A stretch of 64,000 nucleotides of DNA from an uncultured Streptococcus sp. (GCA_902470035.1 CABREZ010000001.1:8370-72369), one strand, 5' to 3'; numbered from the stretch's first letter, positions 41,871 through 52,778 are shown. Notes: generated by a model from the sequence alone, not told the origin. Numbers and translations are program-made.

Positions 41871-42839
41871 TTACTGAGACTTTTTTATTTTTTTAAAACG
41901 ATAATACAAACCCGGAGTCAAAGATAACATCATGTAAATTACCTTGTTTTTCAGGCTAATCCGCTTATTTTTCATAACTCTACCTAGGTATGGACGAATT
42001 TTTCTTTGAATTCGAGTTATTTCCTCTCTAGAAGAATCAGTTATTAAAATGAAAATGTGGAGACTGCCGATGAATAAACGAGCAATGATAGCATCTTCTA
42101 GATCTTTATTATCTGAATAGCACTTCTGGACAACATCCTCCAAATGGTTCATAGAATGATAAAAATCATAGTGCTTACTATTGAAGTTTGATAAGGTAAT
42201 ACTGTTTGGTCTACGATAATAATGGTAGATACCTAAATCAATAACGCAAACCGATTCCACTTCTTTCAAGTAGTCACTGATTACATATAAGTCTTCATAG
42301 ATTTTTCCTTTTGGATAGGGGTGTTTTTCTACGATATCTTTTGGAAAGAGTTTCGCCCAGGCAGAGACAGTAGCTATTGTACCATAGAGCATCTCTATCA
42401 ATGTTTCTTCAGAAGAAAGAAGGATAGCTCTCGCTAGCATTTCTTCATTTATTTGGTAATTTTGATATGATTCATGATCGTAAGTGTCCTTTCCCTTGCC
42501 TGCGACAATACGAGCGCCTGTACGTTTCTGAAGTTTTATCAAAAGCTCAAGGGCACAAGGTTCAAAATAGTCATCTGGATCCAAAAAAACTATCCACTCC
42601 CCTTTAGCTTTAGCTACACCATAATTTCTAGCATCAGACAGACCACCATTTTCTTTATGATAGGCCGATACCCAGGTATACTCTCTTGCATATTGATCGC
42701 ATAGTATCCCGGAATGATCCGTGGAGCCATCGTTAACTAAGATTACTTCAAAATCTTTATAGGTTTGATTGACCAAGCTTTCCATAGCATAGCGAAGATA
42801 GGTCTCCACATTGTAAATGGGTACAATTACCGAAATCAT
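41871..42839 (-). CDS. GT2-family glycosyltransferase of the polysaccharide locus
   Basis: 322 residues. MISVIVPIYNVETYLRYAMESL, VNDGSTDHSG, ENGGLSDARNYG and the DxD motif in VFLDPDDYFEP are classic GT-A, family 2 motifs. The basic C-terminus suggests membrane association. Position after the Stealth gene matches WefD/WefG-type transferases in RPS loci; the sugar is unknown. Confidence 0.88.
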   Translation of the reverse strand: MISVIVPIYNVETYLRYAMESLVNQTYKDFEVILVNDGSTDHSGILCDQYAREYTWVSAYHKENGGLSDARNYGVAKAKGEWIVFLDPDDYFEPCALELLIKLQKRTGARIVAGKGKDTYDHESYQNYQINEEMLARAILLSSEETLIEMLYGTIATVSAWAKLFPKDIVEKHPYPKGKIYEDLYVISDYLKEVESVCVIDLGIYHYYRRPNSITLSNFNSKHYDFYHSMNHLEDVVQKCYSDNKDLEDAIIARLFIGSLHIFILITDSSREEITRIQRKIRPYLGRVMKNKRISLKNKVIYMMLSLTPGLYYRFKKIKKSQ

Positions 42840-42872
42840 ATTTTCTTTTCTTTCTCTTACTCAGTTAGATAT

Positions 42873-43871
42873 TTAAAGCTCAAATGAACTTTTTTCTGGG
42901 AAAAGTTGATTCATAGCTTTTATAAAGTCCACCATTACTCTCTCTTCATCTTGAATATTGAAACCATCATTGATACACATAATTCTATATTTTCCGGAAT
43001 GTAACAGTTTCCAAAAATCAGGACCTGCATGATCTAGAGAAAATAACCCCCCCAATTTAGGATCAGCAACTTCATATTTCCCACTGGCAATCTGCCAGTA
43101 TTTAAAGAGCCAAATATTGGTATCAGATGGATTTCTAAAACGACTAGCAGATGTTTTCTCCAAGATAGCAGTTTCTTTCTCCCATACCAACTCCATGGTC
43201 GACTTTAAGAGGGGATGCGTCAAATGATTTTCCCAAAAACCACAGATAAATTTACTATTTCTATAGAGTAGGCTCTTAACGATATTTTTTAAGCCTTGCT
43301 TGAAAGATAAAAATTTGCCATTTTTAAGAATCTCGTCCCTACTAAAATAACTGGTTACAATTTCCATATCGTTCACTTGGAAATGCCCCGTACCGTAACG
43401 TTCTGGGACAATCGGTGATAAGGCTGTATTATACTTTGGCAAGCCGTCTTCTGAGAAGAAATCCGTTGGTTCAACTGGAGCTGTGAGATAAACATCATCA
43501 TTAAAAAACACAAACTGTTCAGAGAGTCCAGGAATTCGATGGATATTGCTCTCGATAGGATTCGCAGAAAAAACAGGTAGATATTCCTTACGGATGATAT
43601 CTGAATGATCGACTAAAATCAATTTTTCGCTAGTAATATTTAACCAAGACGGTTTTTGTTGGTCAGTAACGAGATAGACCTTATTGACCCAAGGAGCAAA
43701 CTTTTCTACCCCTCTAAACCAGTATTTAAAGGTTCCCCAATCACGATAAGCCTTGACCGAATTCATACTTTTTTTTGAAGTATCTATTGACTTAGAGTAT
43801 TCAGCCTTTTTAGCTTGCCAAACAGGATCCCCACCGTCTACCCAAATAACAACAAAATCTATTTTATTCAT
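42873..43871 (-). CDS. Stealth-family sugar-phosphate transferase (WefC-like)
   Basis: 332 residues with the conserved Stealth regions: CR1 [15 protein letters not shown] at the N-terminus, CR2 [30 protein letters not shown]3 around [11 protein letters not shown] and a C-terminal CR4-like [15 protein letters not shown]. These enzymes transfer hexose-1-phosphate and create phosphodiester links. In S. gordonii and S. oralis RPS the homologue WefC makes the phosphodiester of the repeat unit. A phosphodiester-containing product is therefore inferred. Confidence 0.9.
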   Translation of the reverse strand: MNKIDFVVIWVDGGDPVWQAKKAEYSKSIDTSKKSMNSVKAYRDWGTFKYWFRGVEKFAPWVNKVYLVTDQQKPSWLNITSEKLILVDHSDIIRKEYLPVFSANPIESNIHRIPGLSEQFVFFNDDVYLTAPVEPTDFFSEDGLPKYNTALSPIVPERYGTGHFQVNDMEIVTSYFSRDEILKNGKFLSFKQGLKNIVKSLLYRNSKFICGFWENHLTHPLLKSTMELVWEKETAILEKTSASRFRNPSDTNIWLFKYWQIASGKYEVADPKLGGLFSLDHAGPDFWKLLHSGKYRIMCINDGFNIQDEERVMVDFIKAMNQLFPEKSSFEL

Positions 43872-43883
43872 AATCTTAATTTT

Positions 43884-45029
43884 CTATATCTTATACAAAT
43901 CTGAGAAATTCTTGATATAACTCTCCAACGAAAATAACTCTTTTTGACGTTGGACAGAGGTATTACCAAATCGCTCTCTCTTCTCGCTGTTCTCTGCTAA
44001 TTCTTGGATAGCCTTAGACAATTCTGCAGGCTGATTCGGTGTAGCAAGAAGACCGTTTTCGCCTTCTTTAACCATTTCACAGACACCACCATGACGGTAG
44101 CCGGCTACAGGTTTGCCACAAGCCATGGCTTCTAGGACGACTGTTGGTAATGGATCTGGATTGGTACTTGGCAAGACAAAAATATCAAACATATTATAGA
44201 GTTCTGTCGTCTTGCTATAATAGTCAATTCGCTTGATTTGGCTAGCTACCGGTGAGTCTGATATAGCCTTTTCCAACTCATCCACGCGCCACTCCTCCCC
44301 CTCAAAAGCACTACCTGCTAAAAAGGCTACTGCTTTTGGATTAGCCTGTAAGATTGGAGTCACAGCTTCTAGGAAGTCTCCTTGCCCTTTCCAAGCATTC
44401 ACTCGACCAACCATACCGATAACCAAAGCATCCTGAGAGATCCCAAATTGGTCACGAACAGCGCTAGCATCGATTTTATGATAGACGGCATTGTCGACCC
44501 CATTATAAATAACTTGAACTTGGTCATCGTTGACATAGCGAGACTGTTTGACATGATTAGCAACGGCATTTGAAACTGTCACAATCTTATCTGCATAGCG
44601 CCCCATCAAAAAGTTGATAAAATCTGAAATGGCTTTTGGTTTGACGATAATTTCATGCACATGCCAAATCAAAGGAAGTTTCAACTTCCGCTTGAGGTAA
44701 ATTCCTTCCAGTACAGCAGTCGTATTGTTGTGAATAAGGGTAATCCCATTTTCCTTGGCATAGTTGGCAATTTGTTTTGAATAACGATTATAGGAACCAA
44801 AGTACTCAAGGATTCCTTTTGGATTAAAATATTTTCGGCGTAATATTGGGTAATCAATGACTTTAACCTTAGCACCGACCTCTTCTAAAGCACCCACTAA
44901 GACACCGTCGTTGGGTAAAATAACGTGTGCTTCAAAAGCATCTTTACCCAATCCTTTAATAAGCTCCAACAACACCTTGTCAGCACCATACATTTCTGCA
45001 CCAGCATGGAGATATAATATTTTCTGCAT
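43884..45029 (-). CDS. GT4-family glycosyltransferase
   Basis: 381 residues. GT-B fold with N-terminal LYLHAGAEMYGADKVLLELIKG, mid NGVDNAVYHK and VGRVNAWKGQGDFLEA, and the C-terminal EX7E region PTVVLEAMACGKPVAGYRHGG. Found in other RPS loci between wchF and wefC (wefA/wefB position). Sugar not assignable. Confidence 0.88.
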   Translation of the reverse strand: MQKILYLHAGAEMYGADKVLLELIKGLGKDAFEAHVILPNDGVLVGALEEVGAKVKVIDYPILRRKYFNPKGILEYFGSYNRYSKQIANYAKENGITLIHNNTTAVLEGIYLKRKLKLPLIWHVHEIIVKPKAISDFINFLMGRYADKIVTVSNAVANHVKQSRYVNDDQVQVIYNGVDNAVYHKIDASAVRDQFGISQDALVIGMVGRVNAWKGQGDFLEAVTPILQANPKAVAFLAGSAFEGEEWRVDELEKAISDSPVASQIKRIDYYSKTTELYNMFDIFVLPSTNPDPLPTVVLEAMACGKPVAGYRHGGVCEMVKEGENGLLATPNQPAELSKAIQELAENSEKRERFGNTSVQRQKELFSLESYIKNFSDLYKI

Positions 45030-45031
45030 TT

Positions 45032-46204
45032 CTAACCTTTAAATACTTTCTCATAGTCTGTGACAATCTTTTCCCAAGTAAAGGCTTTTGCGATCCGTCG
45101 GCTTGATCTTTGATTGAGATCTTCGATTGCTTGAGCGTCCAATTGTTCAGCCTGATCAATGACATGGGCCAATTGATCTTTCTTCCAATAAAGTGCTCCA
45201 TCTTCACCGACTTCACGGTTAAAACCGACGTCCAACAAAAGGTTGAGTTTAGTAGACTCAAGAGCTTCAAGAAGAGATGGATTAGTACCACCTACTTCAT
45301 GACCATGGAAATAGGCAAAGGCATGTTCACGAATGTATTTGAGCAATTCTTGATCATAGACCGTCCCGACAAACTTCACTCGAGAATCTTGATCAAATCC
45401 TGTATCTTTACGCAACTGTTCATAGAACTTATTTTGCTCTACATTGGTAATCAAGACAAAATCTTTTTTGGAACTAGACTGCATAAAGCCACGAATCATG
45501 GCTTCATAGTTGTTTTCCGGTACAAAACGCCCTACGACAAGATAGTAGTTTCCTTCGGAGACTTGCTTATCTGCAAACCACGTCCGTACTTTCTCGTCCT
45601 CATTGCTCAGACTGGACTTACTTGTTTCTGTTCCATAGGCGATATAGGTCGTCTGTGGCTGATACTTAGCGTAGTCCTTTTGAATATAGGACTCGATATT
45701 CTTGCTATCGCAGATCAAAAGATCGGCGTGTTTAACCATGAGTTGTTCAGAAAACTTCCAGTATTTACGGACTGGAAGACTCCACTTCGCACGAAGCCAT
45801 TCATGTCCATCCGGATTGACCATCAAAGCCCCTCCAATCGCCTTGATTTTCTTCTTGATACCAGCGATAAAAGGGCCAATCCGACATGCCAAAACATAGA
45901 AGATAGGGGCTTGATCCTTGTTTTCTTTTGCGATTTCAATAGCTTTATTGAGAGCTGCAATATCATAAGCAATAGCACGTGCAGGACCGATATTAGGGAC
46001 ATCAATGTTGTAGCAAATTGCGCCGTTATGTTCAAAAGTATCTGCAGTAATCCCTGATTTTGCAGAATTCTCCCGCATACATGCCACATAGTACTGAATC
46101 TCTCGATCTTGTTGGCACTCTGTCAGCTTTTCGACAAAAGTTTCAAAACCACCATATTTCGCTGGAATTCCCTTAGAACCAACGATATAAACTGACTGTT
46201 TCAT
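45032..46204 (-). CDS. wchF: WchF-like beta-1,4-rhamnosyltransferase
   Basis: 390 residues from ATG 46204 (AAGGAG upstream); the open frame extends 22 codons into wchA but begins properly at MKQSVYIVGSKGIPAKYGGFE. This N-terminus, VNPDGHEWLRAKWS and FHGHEVGGTNPSLLEAL are shared with the WchF/Cps T family, which adds rhamnose to lipid-linked glucose. dTDP-rhamnose genes are not in this window. Confidence 0.9.
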   Translation of the reverse strand: MKQSVYIVGSKGIPAKYGGFETFVEKLTECQQDREIQYYVACMRENSAKSGITADTFEHNGAICYNIDVPNIGPARAIAYDIAALNKAIEIAKENKDQAPIFYVLACRIGPFIAGIKKKIKAIGGALMVNPDGHEWLRAKWSLPVRKYWKFSEQLMVKHADLLICDSKNIESYIQKDYAKYQPQTTYIAYGTETSKSSLSNEDEKVRTWFADKQVSEGNYYLVVGRFVPENNYEAMIRGFMQSSSKKDFVLITNVEQNKFYEQLRKDTGFDQDSRVKFVGTVYDQELLKYIREHAFAYFHGHEVGGTNPSLLEALESTKLNLLLDVGFNREVGEDGALYWKKDQLAHVIDQAEQLDAQAIEDLNQRSSRRIAKAFTWEKIVTDYEKVFKG

Positions 46205-46241
46205 TTTTCTCCTTACATGGAAAGGACGAAGCAGGAATTTC

Positions 46242-47615
46242 CTACTTCGCTCCATCTCGTTTAAATACAACTTTGATCGTTTTCAGCAAGATTTTAATAT
46301 CTGACCAGATGGTCCAGTCATCGATATAGGACACATCTAAGCGAACCACTTCATCAAAGTCTGTAATTTCGCTACGTCCACTCACTTGCCAAAGCCCTGT
46401 AATTCCAGGTTTGAAACTCAAACGACGTTTTTGTTCTGGAGTATACTTCTCATACTCATCCACTGTTGGAGGACGGGTTCCAACTAGGCTCATATCACCT
46501 TTTAGGACATTAAAGAATTGTGGCAGCTCATCCAGACTGGTCTTGCGGATAAAGCGACCAATCGGCGTAATCCGAGGATCATTATCCATCTTGAACATAC
46601 CACCGGTCATGGTGTTTTGATCCATCAATTCTTTTTTCCGTTCTTCTGCATCGACATACATGGAACGGAACTTATAAAACTTGAAATAGCGGCCATTTTT
46701 CCCGACCCGCTTTTGGGCGAAAATAGCCGGTCCTCCATCCTTGCGAATCAAGGGCACCAATACAATCGCCACCAAGCCGCATAGGAGCAAGCCCACCAAA
46801 GAACCACATATATCAATTACACGTTTCGCGGTCACATGACTAGGTTTGTAGAAGTTGGTCGAGAAGGTGACAACATTGAGGCCAGCTACTTCGCGAATTC
46901 GTTTGTTGCCGGCAAAGTTTAAATCAAAAGCATTGAGGTTGACGGTAACGTCGATCCCCATGGTCTCAAATTGTGAGACATACTCCCCAATATCATACTC
47001 TTCACTTGGAAGATTGAGAAAGACTTCATCTACCACTTCATAGGTCGCATAGGCCAACAGGTCTTCCTTTGGAACAACCTGAACAGAGGGGTGTTGAAAG
47101 TCTGGCCGGTCTAATACAGTGACCGCAACCACTTCCCCTCCGCTATCATTGGACGAAAGAAGTCGATCCAGGACTTTATCCAGACGAGAATTCGCTGTAA
47201 TCAAGAGAATCTTGTGACTTCCTTTGAGACTGTAATAGAAGCGACGCCAATACCGTTTTATGAAGTAATTCATTAAATAAAGGACAAGAGTCAGAAGAAA
47301 CAGAAAATAAATCATCCCCCGGCGCGAGAGGGAGAACTTCTCCTCCAAAAAGAAGCTCGAAAAACTGATGGCTAACGCGAAGCACAAGCTGTATTTCAAA
47401 GTTTGTAAGAATTCAACTAGATGCCCACGTTTGAAGTAATCTTGGTTGTAATCACTGACGTAGAAGGCTACGAAATGCAATAAATACAGATAGAAAATTG
47501 TATTAGAGTGGATTTCTGTCTCTGTCACAAAACTAAACAAATAAGCCACAACTAAGACTGGTAAGCTTTGGACAAAGGACAAAGCAAATTTGTGAAATCC
47601 CCTTCCTTCTGTCAT
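46242..47615 (-). CDS. wchA: WchA initiating glucose-1-phosphate transferase
   Basis: 457 residues. About four to five N-terminal transmembrane helices, a CoA-binding-like middle domain and the C-terminal bacterial sugar-transferase domain with [59 protein letters not shown] and [13 protein letters not shown]. It loads glucose-1-P on undecaprenyl phosphate to start the repeat unit. Confidence 0.95.
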   Translation of the reverse strand: MTEGRGFHKFALSFVQSLPVLVVAYLFSFVTETEIHSNTIFYLYLLHFVAFYVSDYNQDYFKRGHLVEFLQTLKYSLCFALAISFSSFFLEEKFSLSRRGMIYFLFLLTLVLYLMNYFIKRYWRRFYYSLKGSHKILLITANSRLDKVLDRLLSSNDSGGEVVAVTVLDRPDFQHPSVQVVPKEDLLAYATYEVVDEVFLNLPSEEYDIGEYVSQFETMGIDVTVNLNAFDLNFAGNKRIREVAGLNVVTFSTNFYKPSHVTAKRVIDICGSLVGLLLCGLVAIVLVPLIRKDGGPAIFAQKRVGKNGRYFKFYKFRSMYVDAEERKKELMDQNTMTGGMFKMDNDPRITPIGRFIRKTSLDELPQFFNVLKGDMSLVGTRPPTVDEYEKYTPEQKRRLSFKPGITGLWQVSGRSEITDFDEVVRLDVSYIDDWTIWSDIKILLKTIKVVFKRDGAK

Positions 47616-47634
47616 AATATCCCGATCCTATTCT

Positions 47635-48330
47635 TTATCTTTTTTTCCCGTAATTGCCATAGTTCCCGTAATTACCATAAGAACCATATTTTTCTAATTG
47701 AATATCAAATTTATTGAGGACCACTCCTAGGAATGGTGTCCCCGTCTGCTCTAGTTGCTCTTTGGCCTTTTGAACAGCCTTGCGACTAACAACTCCTGTT
47801 GCTGTCACAATCAAGCTACCATCACAGCGTTGAGCAATAATCGCCGCATCAATCACCATCCCAATTGGTGGGGTGTCGACAACGATATAGTCATAGTGAT
47901 TGCGGAGCGCCTCAATGATGACCTCGAAGTTTTTACTTTGCAAGAGACCCGTTGGATTTGGAGAAACCTGCCCTGACAGGAGCACATCCAGTTTTGGATA
48001 ATCTGTCGTCGCAATTGCTTGCGAAATCTCACTCTTCCCAGAAAGTACTTCTGTCAAACCAGCAACACGACCTTGGCTCTTGAAGACACCTGTCATGACC
48101 GAGTTACGGATATCCGCATCGATCAACAAGGTACGATAGCCCGCACGCGCAAAGGCTGTCGCCAAATTCGTAGAAATGGTTGATTTTCCTTCGTTTGGTT
48201 GCACAGATGAGATGGCAACGACCTTAATATTGGTCCCACTCAACTGAATATTGGTACTCAAGGCATTAAAATACTCTTCAGCCTGAGTCATCGCTGCTAA
48301 TTTGCTTTTTACAATTTCTAAGGTTGCCAT
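47635..48330 (-). CDS. wze: Wze (CpsD) tyrosine autokinase
   Basis: 231 residues. Walker A SSVQPNEGKSTIS, Walker A' TLLIDADIR and Walker B VVDTPP mark a BY-kinase. The C-terminal tyrosine cluster YGSYGNYGNYGNYG is the autophosphorylation tail. It needs Wzd as activator and is reversed by Wzh, tuning polymer length and attachment. Confidence 0.95.
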   Translation of the reverse strand: MATLEIVKSKLAAMTQAEEYFNALSTNIQLSGTNIKVVAISSVQPNEGKSTISTNLATAFARAGYRTLLIDADIRNSVMTGVFKSQGRVAGLTEVLSGKSEISQAIATTDYPKLDVLLSGQVSPNPTGLLQSKNFEVIIEALRNHYDYIVVDTPPIGMVIDAAIIAQRCDGSLIVTATGVVSRKAVQKAKEQLEQTGTPFLGVVLNKFDIQLEKYGSYGNYGNYGNYGKKR

Positions 48331-48342
48331 GAATTCTCCCTC

Positions 48343-49038
48343 TTACAGTTTCTTCACACTAGGGATCACACCTAATAGAGTGATGCCCATCACTTCTTCG
48401 ACATCTTCTGGTTTCTTCACACGGTCATCCAATACCTCTGACAAGATCACCAGGATGGAAATCAAGACACCCCCAAGGACAAAGCCAATAACGACATTTC
48501 GCTTAATATTTGGTGAAGAAGGGTTTTGCGGTACGACAGCCTCGTCCAAAGTCGTCACATCCGATACCTTGGTCACAGCAATAATTTTTTCGGCCGCTAC
48601 ATCTTTCAAGCCATTCGCGATACGAGCTGCTTCTTGTGGGTCTGGGTCTGAGGCTGTGATGGACAAAATCCGAGTATCCGCTGGAACTGCCACTGAGACT
48701 TTCTTAGCAAGCTCTGCTGGAGTCATTTCCAACTTCAACTCTTCAATAGCCTGGTTCAAGACATTTTGAGAAAGGATAATCTCGCGATAGTCTTTAACCA
48801 AGTAGGATCCCGCTTGAAGATCTTGGTTGGTCAAGGCATTGTTTTCTTGGTTCTGACGGCTGACCACGTAGATACGACTGGTACTTTGGTAGATTTTCTT
48901 CGCCACAAATGCGCTATACCCTAGGGCACCAATCGCAAATAGCAAGGCCGTAATCAGAATTGAGAATTTACGACGCCATAAGGTTTTAAAGAGGGAGACC
49001 ACATCCAATTCGATCTCTTTGCTCTCTTGGTTTTTCAT
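48343..49038 (-). CDS. wzd: Wzd (CpsC) chain-length/kinase modulator
   Basis: 231 residues from ATG 49038, 9 bases after AAGGAG; a GTG two codons earlier is too close to that site. A Wzz domain with two transmembrane helices (about 25-45 and 175-195) and the proline-rich PQNPSSPNIKRN before the second helix. It activates Wze, 12 bases downstream. Confidence 0.93.
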   Translation of the reverse strand: MKNQESKEIELDVVSLFKTLWRRKFSILITALLFAIGALGYSAFVAKKIYQSTSRIYVVSRQNQENNALTNQDLQAGSYLVKDYREIILSQNVLNQAIEELKLEMTPAELAKKVSVAVPADTRILSITASDPDPQEAARIANGLKDVAAEKIIAVTKVSDVTTLDEAVVPQNPSSPNIKRNVVIGFVLGGVLISILVILSEVLDDRVKKPEDVEEVMGITLLGVIPSVKKL

Positions 49039-49080
49039 ATTCACTTTCTCCTTTTCAATCCCCGTGATGGAACTTGATTG

Positions 49081-49812
49081 TTAAAATAATTCGTTATCCA
49101 GTAATGCTTGTTGATTTTCAATAAAAAGGGCGCGCGATCGATTACTTCCGTAACGTTTTTCAATCAACTGATAAGCCTTTTCCATGTATGGAGGGCGCTG
49201 ATCGACATTGTGCATATCGCTCGCAACAAAATGGACCAAATCCTTGTCCAAAAAATATTGGGCACGATGTTTCATGAACTTGTAGCGATCGCCAAACAAT
49301 TTAGGCTTGAGCACACTCGAACTATTGATTTGGGTATAGCATCCCATTCGGATCAATTCCCGCACCCGTTTTTCATTCTTTTCCAAACAGTGATACCGTT
49401 CAATGTGGGCAACCACCGGAGTCACTCCTAAGCGCAAGACCGCACTTAAGGCTTGGTGAATCTCCTTGTAGGGGGTCGCCATACTAAACTCGATCAAGGC
49501 AAAACTGGTATCAGCAAGCGTTGGAATAGTCCCCGCTTCTAGCTTTTCTAGGATATCTCGCGTGTAGTAGATTTCTGCTCCAAAATGCAGTTTCATTTCA
49601 GGCAGATAGGTCTCTACCATCTCTTTTACTGCCAAGTAGTTTTGATAGATCTTTTCTTCCGGGGTTTCAAACATCCCTTTTCGACGATGGGACGTCGAAA
49701 CGATGGTACGAACCCCTTGACGGTAGCTTTCCTCGATGAGGAGTTTGCTATCCTCAATCGTCTTTGGTCCATCATCCACATCAAAGACAATGTGTGAATG
49801 AATATCAATCAT
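49081..49812 (-). CDS. wzh: Wzh (CpsB) manganese-dependent phosphotyrosine phosphatase
   Basis: 243 residues. PHP-type metal motifs [16 protein letters not shown] at the N-terminus, [14 protein letters not shown] and FVASDMHN near the C-terminus. It dephosphorylates Wze. The start overlaps the end of wzg by 8 bases. Confidence 0.94.
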   Translation of the reverse strand: MIDIHSHIVFDVDDGPKTIEDSKLLIEESYRQGVRTIVSTSHRRKGMFETPEEKIYQNYLAVKEMVETYLPEMKLHFGAEIYYTRDILEKLEAGTIPTLADTSFALIEFSMATPYKEIHQALSAVLRLGVTPVVAHIERYHCLEKNEKRVRELIRMGCYTQINSSSVLKPKLFGDRYKFMKHRAQYFLDKDLVHFVASDMHNVDQRPPYMEKAYQLIEKRYGSNRSRALFIENQQALLDNELF

Positions 49813-51283
49813 TGTTTTTTCCTTCCATGGTTTGGTTTATCTTTTCTTTGGCTTGTGCCACGCTATCAGCATTCAACTCCATCATGTAAAGAGCAGATCC
49901 TGGCATCGCATATGAAGGCAAGTCATTTCGTCCTTGTCCAGTGACAGCTTGTGAAGTCACCTTGTAGCTTCCCCCAGTCTCCAACTGTGTATTGACCAAA
50001 TTCATAATCGTTGGCAAGGGCATATTGGTTTGCAAGGAATCTTGTAAACCAGAAACGATTTCGTTGTAATTGCTCAATGCTTTGGTCGATGTTAATTTAT
50101 GGATAATGGCTGCGATGACTTTTTCTTGGTTCTTCCCACGATCGTTGTCTCCACCTTCGAGAGAGTAGCGTTCACGGACAAAGCCAAGGGCTTGTTCCGA
50201 ATCTAAATGGACTTTTCCTACAGGGAAGTGGTAGTTCCCGTGTAGACTTGTAAACTCTTGATCATTTTCTACATCAATCCCTCCGACGAGGTCGACAAGT
50301 TTCAAGAAAGAAGTAAAGTTCAAGCGGACATAGTAGTCGATCTTGATGCCATATAAATTTTCTAGAGTATGAATAGACGCATCTACCCCATAAATCCCAG
50401 CGTGGGTCAATTTATCCCCTTGGTTGTTCCCACCATCTGCTATTGGTACGTAGGCGTCACGCGGAGTCGTGGTCAGCAAGACTTGCTTGGTCTTTCGATT
50501 GACCGTCATGATAATATTGACATCAGACCGAGAAACCGAAGTGACTGGACCATAGGTATCAATCCCACTGACATAGATGTTAAAGGTGTCTGCATTAGCA
50601 TCCGCCTTAGCTTTGGTTTCAACTTGACGTCGAATCTTGTAAGAGTAAATTTTCTTTAATTTTTTCGCATAGTCAGCATCCACACTGGCAATAGTATCTT
50701 CAAAGGTACTATTCAAGGCAATGGCTTGTGTCTTGTCTTCTTGCAGGGCCTGGTAGGCTGCCGCGTAAGATTCTACATCTTCGATGGTCAAGTCATGCTG
50801 GCGCGTTTTCTTCACTTCTTCTACCAAGGCTAGAAGATCATCTGCATTATTATTCCCCGTAGGTGCTGCCACACTGCTAATTTCTTTGATATCTTGGATC
50901 GGGCTATCAGCTTTGACATAGACAGCCATTTCAAACTCTGTATAGTTGGCATTTCGGTTCACATTTCCAGCGACATCGACCAATTGCTGAGTAACAAATG
51001 TCCCCACGGAGGTCCCTAGCAAGCCTAAAACCAATAAAAATAGCGTCGTCTTTTTAGCCTTGCCTGCAAGGATCAAACCCAAGGTTAAAAAAAGTCCGCC
51101 AATTAACAATACCGTCACAAGAATATTCAAATAACGGAAAGCTAGGATATTGTAGCTAAAGACATTATAAAGAAAGAGCCCAGCTACAAGTAGCGTTAAA
51201 ACCCAGAGACCACTATTTACAATGCGTAACTGATCCCAACCGCTTGTTCTATTTGAATGTTTGTTTTTTCTACTTCGATTCAT
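49805..51283 (-). CDS. wzg: Wzg (CpsA) LytR-CpsA-Psr family protein
   Basis: 492 residues from ATG 51283, which has GGGGGA 6 bases upstream; an ATG 4 codons earlier lacks a good site. Three N-terminal transmembrane helices, an accessory region, then the LCP domain (about 240-400) with [32 protein letters not shown] and [23 protein letters not shown] proteins attach polysaccharide to peptidoglycan. First gene of the operon. Confidence 0.94.
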   Translation of the reverse strand: MNRSRKNKHSNRTSGWDQLRIVNSGLWVLTLLVAGLFLYNVFSYNILAFRYLNILVTVLLIGGLFLTLGLILAGKAKKTTLFLLVLGLLGTSVGTFVTQQLVDVAGNVNRNANYTEFEMAVYVKADSPIQDIKEISSVAAPTGNNNADDLLALVEEVKKTRQHDLTIEDVESYAAAYQALQEDKTQAIALNSTFEDTIASVDADYAKKLKKIYSYKIRRQVETKAKADANADTFNIYVSGIDTYGPVTSVSRSDVNIIMTVNRKTKQVLLTTTPRDAYVPIADGGNNQGDKLTHAGIYGVDASIHTLENLYGIKIDYYVRLNFTSFLKLVDLVGGIDVENDQEFTSLHGNYHFPVGKVHLDSEQALGFVRERYSLEGGDNDRGKNQEKVIAAIIHKLTSTKALSNYNEIVSGLQDSLQTNMPLPTIMNLVNTQLETGGSYKVTSQAVTGQGRNDLPSYAMPGSALYMMELNADSVAQAKEKINQTMEGKNND

Positions 51284-51310
51284 TTTATCCCCCATACTAT
51301 TTTCTTAAAT

Positions 51311-51316
51311 ATTATA
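51311..51316 (-). promoter_or_regulatory. Promoter (-10) of the polysaccharide operon
   Basis: Minus strand extended -10 TGT-TATAAT, hexamer 51316-51311, 27 bases before the wzg ATG. The -35 is weak. A second possible promoter (TGTACA, 17 bp, TAAAAT) lies some 70 bases further upstream. The operon seems to run unbroken to 35633. Confidence 0.6.
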
Positions 51317-51421
51317 ACATAAAATTGACCTACAGATCAGAATCTATGCCTATTTCTCCACTATTAATTTTATACTATTCCTAACTTTCTGTACAGTAAC
51401 ATAAGAAAAAACGAGCAAATA

Positions 51422-51605
51422 AAAAGAGGCTGGGACAAAAGTCCTAGCCTCTCATTTGTCTTTGGATTGTCGAGCAAGACGCAGTGGTTGAGTGGGCTCT
51501 ACTACGCTGATTTCATCAGCTTTTACAGCCCTACTCAACTGTGCGGAGGTGGGACGACGAAATCGAATTCTAACGAATTACCGATTTCTGTCCCACTCTC
51601 TTTTT
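51422..51605. repeat. Three-hairpin 180-bp repeat, copy B
   Basis: Same orientation and structure as copy A, differing at only a few bases (for example CATTTG in place of CAATTG). It lies between the polysaccharide promoter region and the stop of the 51612 lipoprotein gene, and is the only terminator candidate for that gene. Confidence 0.85.
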
Positions 51606-51611
51606 ATGGGT

Positions 51612-52478
51612 TTATACTTTATCTTTTGACGTTGAGCTTGTGTCTGAATCCTTGCTAGTTGAAGAATCACTCTTCGAGGAATTACTTCCTTTACGAGTTT
51701 CAGCTCCATCAGCAGAGTATTCGTTTACAAAGATTTCCTTACGTAGTTCAAGGAAGCTTTCATCACTAAGGATATAACGCCCTTCTTTGGTTTTTGTCAA
51801 TTCCAAGGTGTACTCACGCGGTTCGATGTACCCAAAATCTTCGTTCAAACGATCAAAGGCATAGTAGAATAAGAAGTTGTTCAATAAAGACAAACGTTTT
51901 TCTAGATCTGGATCTGTGTTGTCTTCTAATTTTTTAACATCTTCAATTCCGTTTTCAAACAGACTAGATTTTGCGCGGTTGATCAAGTTAGCCAAGTCAC
52001 GTGTTGCAATTGCACGAGATTTGAAGGTAACCGTCGCAATATCTCCTTCGTCTTCAACCTTGGTGATTTCATAGTCATCACCGATTGTTGCTAACACTTT
52101 AAAGCGAGCTTGGTCAAACAATTCCAAGATTTTTTCTGGAGTGAATGTTTCGGTTGTGAGTTCAAGCGTGAAGTTTTCTGCTGGTAAATATTTTGATGCA
52201 TTTTCATCAACAAATTTTTCGGTAATTTGTTTTTTCCACTTGTCAACTGACGTTCCCATCAAGGTTGTAAAACCAGAAGAATGGTCCGTGAAGATGGCAC
52301 GAAGAATGATATCTCCATCTTTCTCAATTTGTTTTTTTGTTTTTTCTTCTTTTGATTCACTAGATTGTTCTACTTTATCCTCTTTGGCTGCTTTTTTCTC
52401 AGTAGCTGGTTTTGACGAACAAGCTGCCAACAACAACAAGCAAGCTGGTAAGACACCATATTTTAAGAGCTTTTTCAT
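51612..52478 (-). CDS. Putative lipoprotein, DUF5105-like
   Basis: 288 residues; lipobox LLAAC near 16-20, Lys/Glu-rich linker, an alpha/beta domain (about 55-250) and a Ser/Asp/Lys tail. AAGGAG precedes the ATG. No catalytic motif is visible. It resembles streptococcal DUF5105-type lipoproteins, and its role is unknown. Located just upstream of the polysaccharide operon in the same direction, separated by repeat copy B. Confidence 0.75.
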   Translation of the reverse strand: MKKLLKYGVLPACLLLLAACSSKPATEKKAAKEDKVEQSSESKEEKTKKQIEKDGDIILRAIFTDHSSGFTTLMGTSVDKWKKQITEKFVDENASKYLPAENFTLELTTETFTPEKILELFDQARFKVLATIGDDYEITKVEDEGDIATVTFKSRAIATRDLANLINRAKSSLFENGIEDVKKLEDNTDPDLEKRLSLLNNFLFYYAFDRLNEDFGYIEPREYTLELTKTKEGRYILSDESFLELRKEIFVNEYSADGAETRKGSNSSKSDSSTSKDSDTSSTSKDKV

Positions 52479-52593
52479 AAGTTCTCCTTATTTTTTATAG
52501 ATTATGTTCATTATACCAAAAATAGCCCCCCTGAACATTCTTAGACAAGCCTATGTAAAGAAATTGTAATATTTTGTCTCTCCTTCGTAATAA

Positions 52594-52772
52594 AAAAGAG
52601 GCTGGGACAAAAGTCCTAGCCTCTCAATTGTCTTTGGATTGTCGAGCAAGACGCAGTGGTTGAGTGGGCTCTACTACGCTGATTTCATCAGCTTTTACAG
52701 CCCTACTCAACTGTGCGGAGGTGGGACAACGAAATCGAATGCTAACGAATTCCCGATTTCTGTCCCACTCTC
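52594..52772. repeat. Three-hairpin 180-bp repeat, copy C
   Basis: Differs from copy A at several positions in the third hairpin (GACAAC for GACGAC, GCTAAC for TCTAAC, TTCCCG for TTACCG), one of which breaks an inner base pair. It ends 6 bases before the cls stop and fills most of the 300-base gap. Bases 52479-52593 hold only the leader of the lipoprotein gene. Confidence 0.85.
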
Positions 52773-52778
52773 AATCGC

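Noticed and set aside
35633..51283. Possible insertion sequence or transposase remnants in the polysaccharide locus
   Set aside because: None of the reading frames or the gaps examined resembled a transposase. The broken wzy is explained by a single-base change.
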